5,911 nucleotides of DNA from JAYEJW01 sp034716535 (lineage in GTDB: Bacteria; Pseudomonadota; Gammaproteobacteria; Chromatiales; Chromatiaceae). The notes beneath the pieces are model-generated. The model was not told the DNA's origin, did no database searches, and worked only from the letters and a program-made list of their open reading frames with translations. Both the position numbers and the translations under genes were made by a program. Position 1 is the stretch's first letter; each line of letters starts with the position of its first letter. Below are positions 1 to 2,855 of the stretch, piece by piece. The stretch covers positions 1 to 5,911 of the forward strand of contig JAYEJW010000591.1 of assembly GCA_034716535.1 (NCBI GenBank), given 5' to 3'.

Positions 1-1
1 G

Positions 2-142
2 GTCGCGGAGCCCAGCCAGGCGGACCTGCGCATCACCCAACGGCTGAAGGACGCCCTCGACCTGGTTGACGTGCGTGTGCTCGACCATTTCATCGTCGGC
101 GAGGGGCAGGGGGCGTCGCTGGCCGAGCGGGGGCTGCTGTGA
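2..142 (+). CDS. radC: RadC family protein (JAB/MPN domain), C-terminal end, partial at window edge
   Basis: The open frame enters from the left edge and gives 46 residues before TGA at 140-142. The visible part has AEPSQADLRITQRL followed by a run ending in VLDHFIVG and then SLAERGLL. This is the characteristic end of RadC proteins: the segment just after the HNHPSG metal-binding motif of the JAB domain, through the DHxIVG strand to the final LAERGLL helix. The HNHPSG motif itself lies outside the window. RadC is a conserved protein historically called a DNA repair protein, though its biochemical role is uncertain. Its position directly upstream of rpmB and rpmG matches the radC-rpmB-rpmG order known from gammaproteobacteria, which supports the call. 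The start is not visible. Confidence 0.9.
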   Translation, partial: VAEPSQADLRITQRLKDALDLVDVRVLDHFIVGEGQGASLAERGLL

Positions 143-144
143 AT

Positions 145-158
145 GCCGCATCTGCGGC
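145..158 (+). other. Short hairpin just after the radC stop
   Basis: GCCGCA at 145-150 and TGCGGC at 153-158 are perfect reverse complements. With a realistic loop this is a five-pair GC stem around ATCT. It starts three bases after the radC stop codon. No T-run follows, so it is not a canonical intrinsic terminator. It could protect or attenuate the radC transcript end, or be chance in GC-rich DNA. Confidence 0.3.
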
Positions 159-160
159 GC

Positions 161-189
161 TTGCCAACCAGGGATTTCTCTGGTATTTT
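161..189 (+). promoter_or_regulatory. Probable sigma70 promoter for rpmB-rpmG
   Basis: TTGCCA at 161-166 matches the -35 consensus at five of six bases. TATTTT at 184-189 matches the -10 consensus at four of six. The spacer is exactly 17 bases. A TGG directly before the -10 element (181-183) fits an extended -10 TGn motif. Transcription would start near 196, giving a leader of about 46 bases before the rpmB ATG. The surrounding 160-228 stretch is more AT-rich than its neighbours, as expected for a strong ribosomal-protein promoter. This is a pattern match only. Confidence 0.5.
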
Positions 190-225
190 TCCGCGTCTTT
201 ATTTACGAACCCTAGATTTCGGCTT

Positions 226-239
226 CTCAAGGGGACGCG
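226..239 (+). repeat. 14-base direct repeat, copy 1 (contains the rpmB ribosome binding site)
   Basis: CTCAAGGGGACGCG occurs here just before the rpmB start and again, identically, at 756-769. In this copy the AAGGGG core is the functional ribosome binding site of rpmB. The similarity ends abruptly on both sides. Confidence 0.6.
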
Positions 240-241
240 TC

Positions 242-478
242 ATGTCCAAAGTCTGTCAGGTAACCGGCAAGCGCCCCGTTTCCGGTTGTAACGTCTCCCA
301 CGCCCATAACAAGACCAAGCGGCGTTTTCTGCCCAATCTCCACTACCATCGCTTCTGGGTGGAGAGTGAGAAGCGCTGGGTGCGCCTTCGCGTGTCCACC
401 AAGGGGATGCGCATCATCGACAAGAAGGGTATCGAGACGGTGCTCTCCGAGTTGCGCGGTCGTGGCGAGAAGGTCTGA
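242..478 (+). CDS. rpmB: 50S ribosomal protein L28 (bL28)
   Basis: This is a 78-residue structural component of the large ribosomal subunit. The sequence MSKVCQVTGKRP at the N-terminus, TKRRFLPNLHYHRFW in the middle and KGMRIIDKKGI near the C-terminus match bL28 closely, and the length equals the E. coli protein. An upstream in-frame ATG at 143 would add 33 residues that do not resemble L28. I chose 242 because the family starts at MSxVCQVTGK and because AAGGGGA at 229-235 is a good ribosome binding site six bases before it. It lies 15 bases upstream of rpmG and is surely cotranscribed with it. Cysteines occur at residues 5 and 16, and no zinc-ribbon pattern is evident. Confidence 0.97.
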   Translation: MSKVCQVTGKRPVSGCNVSHAHNKTKRRFLPNLHYHRFWVESEKRWVRLRVSTKGMRIIDKKGIETVLSELRGRGEKV

Positions 479-493
479 AAAAGGTAAAGCACC

Positions 494-661
494 ATGGCGA
501 AAGCAGCACGCGAGAAAATCCGCCTGAACTCCAGCGCCGGCACCGGTCACTTCTACACGACCACGAAGAACAAGCGCAACCAGCCGGGCAAGATGGAGAT
601 CAAGAAGTTCGACCCGGTCGCGCGTAAGCACGTGATGTACAAGGAAGGCAAGATCAAGTAG
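494..661 (+). CDS. rpmG: 50S ribosomal protein L33 (bL33), cysteine-free type
   Basis: This 55-residue large-subunit protein was identified by direct translation from ATG at 494 to TAG at 659-661. The features are MAKAAREKIRL at the N-terminus, then SSAGTGHFYTTTKNKRN, then KKFDPVARKHVMYKEGKIK at the end. These match E. coli L33 almost residue for residue, at the same length. It has no cysteines, so it is the zinc-independent (C-minus) form. AAGG at 481-484 is a ribosome binding site nine bases before the start. It is the second gene of an rpmB-rpmG unit and is followed 25 bases later by an intrinsic terminator. The usual gammaproteobacterial neighbour further downstream, such as mutM in E. 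coli, is absent, and accessory DNA begins here. Confidence 0.97.
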   Translation: MAKAAREKIRLNSSAGTGHFYTTTKNKRNQPGKMEIKKFDPVARKHVMYKEGKIK

Positions 662-685
662 CCGGGTACGTAAGCCGGACCAAAG

Positions 686-712
686 AAAAACCCGCCGCTG
701 GCGGGTTTTTTT
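686..712 (+). terminator. Intrinsic terminator of rpmB-rpmG
   Basis: CCCGCC at 691-696 pairs perfectly with GGCGGG at 700-705 around a three-base GCT loop. Seven T follow at 706-712. Five A at 686-690 can extend the stem by pairing with the T-run, so the hairpin could also stop transcription on the opposite strand. It lies 25 bases after the rpmG stop. This is a textbook rho-independent terminator and marks the right boundary of the housekeeping block. Confidence 0.93.
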
Positions 713-734
713 GTGCCTTGAAGGGGTAGACGAA

Positions 735-755
735 TCCAACCGCACCAGGGTTGGA
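735..755 (+). repeat. Perfect inverted repeat (7-base arms) after the rpmBG terminator
   Basis: TCCAACC at 735-741 and GGTTGGA at 749-755 are exact reverse complements around a seven-base loop. No T-run follows, so it is not a terminator. It lies directly before the second copy of CTCAAGGGGACGCG. It could be part of a small repeat or an insertion scar. I do not recognise the family. Confidence 0.4.
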
Positions 756-769
756 CTCAAGGGGACGCG
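756..769 (+). repeat. 14-base direct repeat, copy 2
   Basis: This is an exact second copy of CTCAAGGGGACGCG from 226-239, placed 44 bases after the rpmBG terminator. No recognisable start codon is correctly spaced after it; the next bases are ACCATCG. The two copies bracket rpmB-rpmG. It may be a trace of a duplication or of illegitimate recombination at the edge of the accessory region, or it may be chance. Confidence 0.5.
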
Positions 770-799
770 ACCATCGAAGGAGCGTTCAAGCAAGGGCCT

Positions 800-883
800 T
801 TGCCGACGCACGAGACGGGGCGGCAATGTGAGAAAAACGAGTCATCGCGGACGAAAAGGTGTCTAGACGCAAACAACACGCGC
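800..883 (+). pseudogene. Possible relic of a PP2C phosphatase N-terminus
   Basis: Read in the frame starting at 800, this stretch encodes THETGRQCEKNESS and then CLDAN. PP2C phosphatases of the Stp1/PppA type start with a similar pattern: T-x-x-GRxRxKNED followed by a short LDxP segment. The relic has cysteine in place of an arginine and ESS in place of the metal-binding ED. It lies directly upstream of the recognisable phosphatase C-terminal part but in a different frame, and it ends at the dispersed repeat at 884. I read it as the decayed N-terminal piece of the same gene. The similarity is short, so it could be accidental. Confidence 0.35.
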
Positions 884-902
884 GATTTCATGGTCTGGCC
901 CC
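884..902 (+). repeat. Dispersed repeat, copy A
   Basis: GATTTCATGGTCTGGCCCC matches copy B at 2402-2420 at 18 of 19 positions. The core GGTCTG-G-CCC also resembles GGTCTGTCCC at 2782-2791. T-rich tandem sequence follows immediately. This copy sits where the phosphatase gene is broken. Such GGTCTGnCCC motifs recur between genes in many gammaproteobacteria, and I associate them, without proof here, with REP-like or tyrosine-transposase-mobilised elements. Confidence 0.6.
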
Positions 903-940
903 GTTTTACCGCATTTTACCGTTTTACCCTGCCGTTTTTA
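901..940 (+). repeat. T-rich imperfect tandem repeat
   Basis: Units of the form CCGTTTTA, CCGCATTTTA, CCGTTTTA and CCGTTTTTA follow one another. The composition is unlike the GC-rich phosphatase sequence on either side. It directly follows the GGTCTGGCCCC core and appears to belong to the same inserted element. The analogous stretch at 2791-2810 has two CGATTTTTT-like units after its own core. Confidence 0.5.
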
Positions 941-1642
941 GGTTTATGGGTCGGGCGGTCGCGGACCTGCGCCGCCGTCTTGATGTCGTCAACCAGAGAC
1001 TACTGACGGAAGCGGTACGCCGGGGCGAGGGGATCATCGGCAGCACGGTGGCCACCCTGCTGGCCGTCGGCGGCCACTGCGTCCTTCTGTGGGCGGGAGA
1101 TAGCCGGATCTATCGGTTACGCGATAGCAAGTTTCGGCAACTCTCCCGAGACCACAGCCACGTCCGGGAACTCATAGACCAGGGGCTACTGGCACGGCAG
1201 GACGCAGACCGTCATCCCGCGGCGAATGTCATCACGCGGGCCGTCGGGGCCGATGCCGACTTGCTGTTCGACGCCCAGATCCAGCAACTCTGCGGCGGTG
1301 ACCGCTTCCTGCTGTGCCCCGACGGGCTGACCAGGGAGGTGTCCGAGGAGGAGATCACCGGGCTGCTCGCGCAGGACGATATCGACGAAGCCGCCCGCTC
1401 GCTGGTGGACCGCGCGTGCGATGCCGGGGCCAGAGACAATGTCACGGTCGTGATCGTCGCATTCTCGGAAGCGGGCGGCCGCTGAACGTTCGCCGGGCAG
1501 AAAAGCGGGTGTTATCGTTCAGTTTACTTCACCAGTCGGCGCGAATAGGTTGCTCGCCTAAAACGCTGGTCGGCGTTGGTACCGGTTGGCGATGCATTGG
1601 TCGTACACTGTCCTAAATAAGACACAGCGTTGGCACGTCAAC

Positions 1643-1954
1643 ATGCACCCATCGATCGCCAGCAAGAAACCGCAAATCGCCGAGGTTTGCCGAAATTTCC
1701 ATGTGCGGCGGCTGGAGGTTTTCGGCTCCGCGGCTCGCGGCGACGATTTCGATCCTGAGCGCAGTGATGCCGACTTCTTGGTAGAGTTCGAATCCGACAC
1801 CCCAGTTAGCCTCTTCGACGCTTACTTTGGGTTGCAGCGGGCGCTTGAGACATTGCTCGGTCGTGAAGTCGACTTGATCACGTTATCAGCAATCGATAAT
1901 CCGTTCGTGCGGGCATCCATAGACCAGAGCCGGGAGTTGGTCCATGACGCGTGA
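1643..1954 (+). CDS. mntA: MntA-like antitoxin, MNT-family nucleotidyltransferase
   Basis: This 103-residue minimal nucleotidyltransferase is predicted to be the antitoxin of a HepT/MntA pair. In the characterised systems, MntA transfers AMP units from ATP to a tyrosine of HepT and so silences the toxin. The catalytic signature is visible: GSAARG from residue 28, then the metal-binding pair D42-A-D44 in SDADFLVEF, and a third aspartate at 77 in REVDLIT. The gap between GS and DAD is 12 residues, somewhat longer than the usual 9-10, because of a DDFDPER loop. I chose ATG at 1643 because the family begins shortly before a helix such as KPQIAEVCRNF. Starts at 1586 or 1592 would add unrelated residues. 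The ribosome binding site is weak. The gene overlaps hepT by 11 bases, so translation is probably coupled. Confidence 0.88.
   Translation: MHPSIASKKPQIAEVCRNFHVRRLEVFGSAARGDDFDPERSDADFLVEFESDTPVSLFDAYFGLQRALETLLGREVDLITLSAIDNPFVRASIDQSRELVHDA
1932..1936 (+). promoter_or_regulatory. Ribosome binding site of hepT inside mntA
   Basis: GGGAG lies seven bases before the ATG at 1944. It is embedded in the mntA coding sequence and supports the overlapping start of hepT. The antitoxin has no comparably good site, so relative expression may depend on translational coupling. Confidence 0.55.
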
Positions 1955-2297
1955 TCCGAGGGCCTTGCTCTGGGACGCGCGTGCCAGCGCGGATGCAATC
2001 GTACGATTTCTTTCCGGTAAGAGTTTCGACGATTATCTGGCTGACGAGATTCTCCGCTCCGCTGTTGAGCGCCAGTTTGAGATCCTCGGCGAGGCGCTGG
2101 CCCAGTTGAGCAAAGCCGATTCCAAGCTTGCCGCAAGGGTTCCGAATGCAGGCAACGCGATCGGATTCCGCAATGTCCTCATTCACGGGTACGCCAAGGT
2201 GGATAGCGCAATCGTGTGGCAAGCTGCCACGCAAGCCCTGCCGAAGCTGCGCTCAGCCGTCGATGCGTTGCTTAGGAACCTCGGTGACACTCCCTGA
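1944..2297 (+). CDS. hepT: HepT-like toxin, HEPN-domain ribonuclease
   Basis: This 117-residue helical protein is of the HepT family (DUF86). HEPN toxins of this kind cleave RNA, and the active site is the RX4-6HXY motif. Here it is R76-NVLI-H81-G-Y83, complete and in the usual C-terminal half. Y83 is the position that MntA partners AMPylate in characterised systems. The segment VERQFEILGEALAQL (residues 41-55) is typical of the family's central helix. The gene starts inside mntA (11-base overlap) with a good internal GGGAG site, and ends just before TGATATC. Length and motif are normal, so the pair looks functional. Such modules are common in defence and mobile regions, and some HepT/MntA systems are linked to phage defence or plasmid maintenance. 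Confidence 0.9.
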   Translation: MTRDPRALLWDARASADAIVRFLSGKSFDDYLADEILRSAVERQFEILGEALAQLSKADSKLAARVPNAGNAIGFRNVLIHGYAKVDSAIVWQAATQALPKLRSAVDALLRNLGDTP

Positions 2298-2401
2298 TAT
2301 CAGAGCTCCTTAAGACCGCAACGGATTGGTTTGTGGCAGCAGACCAAGTCTCCCATTATCCATGCGGAACATGCCGATAAGGGACTGGATGGAAGCGACG
2401 A

Positions 2402-2420
2402 GATTTCGTGGTCTGGCCCC
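2402..2420 (+). repeat. Dispersed repeat, copy B
   Basis: GATTTCGTGGTCTGGCCCC differs from copy A (884-902) at one base. It is followed by an AT-rich stretch (2421-2431) and then at once by the truncated IS4-type transposase reading frame. The 5' break of the transposase therefore coincides with this repeat. Confidence 0.6.
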
Positions 2421-2431
2421 TATTTATACTC

Positions 2432-2749
2432 GACATGAAGAGCCTGCATTTCGGCGAGGGCTTGGAGCGCAGCCGCTCCAACGGCACAGGGCGCTTCACC
2501 GTGTTGGTGCTGATCGCCTCGCTGGCGGCGTTTCTGCTGTGGCTGCTCGGCACCGCCGCTGATGAATGCGGGCTCGAAGAGCGCATGCGTCCAGGTTCAC
2601 GGAAACGCCGCGCCTATTCGCGTGTGTTCCTGGCTCGCCTGCTACTGGTGCTCGACAGTTGCCACGATGTCCTCGACGAGGCGATCGATGCGGTGGGGTC
2701 CGCCGAACAATGGGTGTCGAGTCATCACGATGCACTCGTACTCGATTGA
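2432..2749 (+). pseudogene. IS4-family transposase, C-terminal remnant
   Basis: The open frame (which can be read from GTG at 2408) encodes DMKSLHFGEGLERSRSNG from 2432. A hydrophobic stretch TVLVLIASLAAFLLWLLG follows, and then a basic segment GSRKRRAYSRVFLARLLL. This is the typical end of IS4-family DDE transposases: the part following the catalytic glutamate of the YREK signature, with (F)RDxKS and the LLLIxxLAAFxLWLLG helix. About 105 residues remain of a protein usually near 400. The catalytic aspartates and glutamate are missing, so it cannot transpose. The left break falls at dispersed repeat B. On the right, the sequence up to about 2781 may still be IS-derived, but I cannot identify terminal inverted repeats. 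Confidence 0.7.
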
Positions 2750-2781
2750 CTTGGGGAGACTGATTCGTGGGGATACCTCAG

Positions 2782-2810
2782 GGTCTGTCCCGGATTTTTT
2801 CCGATTTTTT
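2782..2810 (+). repeat. Dispersed repeat-like motif, copy C, with T-rich tail
   Basis: GGTCTGTCCC at 2782-2791 shares the core of copies A and B with one substitution. It is followed by two units close to CGATTTTTT (2791-2810), which parallels the T-rich tandem after copy A. It lies between the transposase remnant and the TIR gene, 42 bases before the latter. The two T-runs are not preceded by a GC hairpin, so I do not call a terminator. Confidence 0.45.
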
Positions 2811-2841
2811 GTTGCTGCATGGCGTCCATGTCGTCGCCGAA

Positions 2842-2855
2842 CCATTGATCAATGG
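2842..2855 (+). promoter_or_regulatory. 14-base perfect palindrome over the TIR gene start
   Basis: CCATTGATCAATGG is perfectly self-complementary over 14 bases and includes the ATG at 2852. A dimeric repressor bound here would block initiation, or the RNA could form a short stem over the first start codon. No cognate regulator is visible. The palindrome also makes the second in-frame ATG at 2861 a credible alternative start. It could be chance. Confidence 0.35.

Larger units (their letters stand above)
859..1485 (+). pseudogene. PP2C-family serine/threonine protein phosphatase, N-terminally truncated
   Basis: PP2C enzymes remove phosphate from serine and threonine residues using two metal ions held by conserved aspartates. 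The 208-residue open frame matches the family from about residue 32 (GRAVADLRRRL) onward. It has GST at 61-63, GDSRIYRLR from 80, NVITRAVG at 123-130, the DGL motif at 155-157 and RDNVTVV at 192-198. The essential N-terminal parts, the ED and DGMGGH metal-binding motifs, are absent. Residues 1-30 are instead encoded by a dispersed repeat and T-rich tandem sequence (884-940) and resemble nothing in the family. ATG at 946 is another possible start for a residual protein, but that product would also lack DGMGGH. The best family fit is the compact Stp1/PppA group, whose members often oppose a Ser/Thr kinase, but no kinase is visible here. It is almost certainly inactive. Confidence 0.75.

Noticed and set aside
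227..826. Long reverse-strand open frame of 199 codons
   Set aside because: It lies antisense to rpmB and rpmG, both unmistakable, and its translation is arginine- and leucine-rich without any recognisable motif. It is a shadow of GC-rich coding DNA.
1609..1624. TGTC...GACA inverted repeat upstream of mntA as a possible operator
   Set aside because: The arms are only four bases and do not extend. Such pairs are expected by chance.
2296..2314. Three adjacent six-base palindromes (GATATC, GAGCTC, CTTAAG) resembling a cloning linker
   Set aside because: The first overlaps the end of hepT, and no vector-like sequence accompanies them. Most likely chance.
2326..2347. Possible hairpin TTGGT...ACCAA between hepT and the transposase remnant
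   Set aside because: The perfect stem is only five pairs (seven with a wobble), and no T-run follows. Too weak for a terminator or an attenuator.
2746..2777. Possible promoter for the TIR gene: TTGACT followed by GGATACC
   Set aside because: The spacing is 19-20 bases and the -10 match is poor. I could not place a convincing promoter between the transposase remnant and the TIR gene.
2791..2810. T-runs as an intrinsic terminator after the transposase remnant
   Set aside because: No stable GC stem directly precedes either T-run. The stretch is better explained as the tail of the dispersed repeat.
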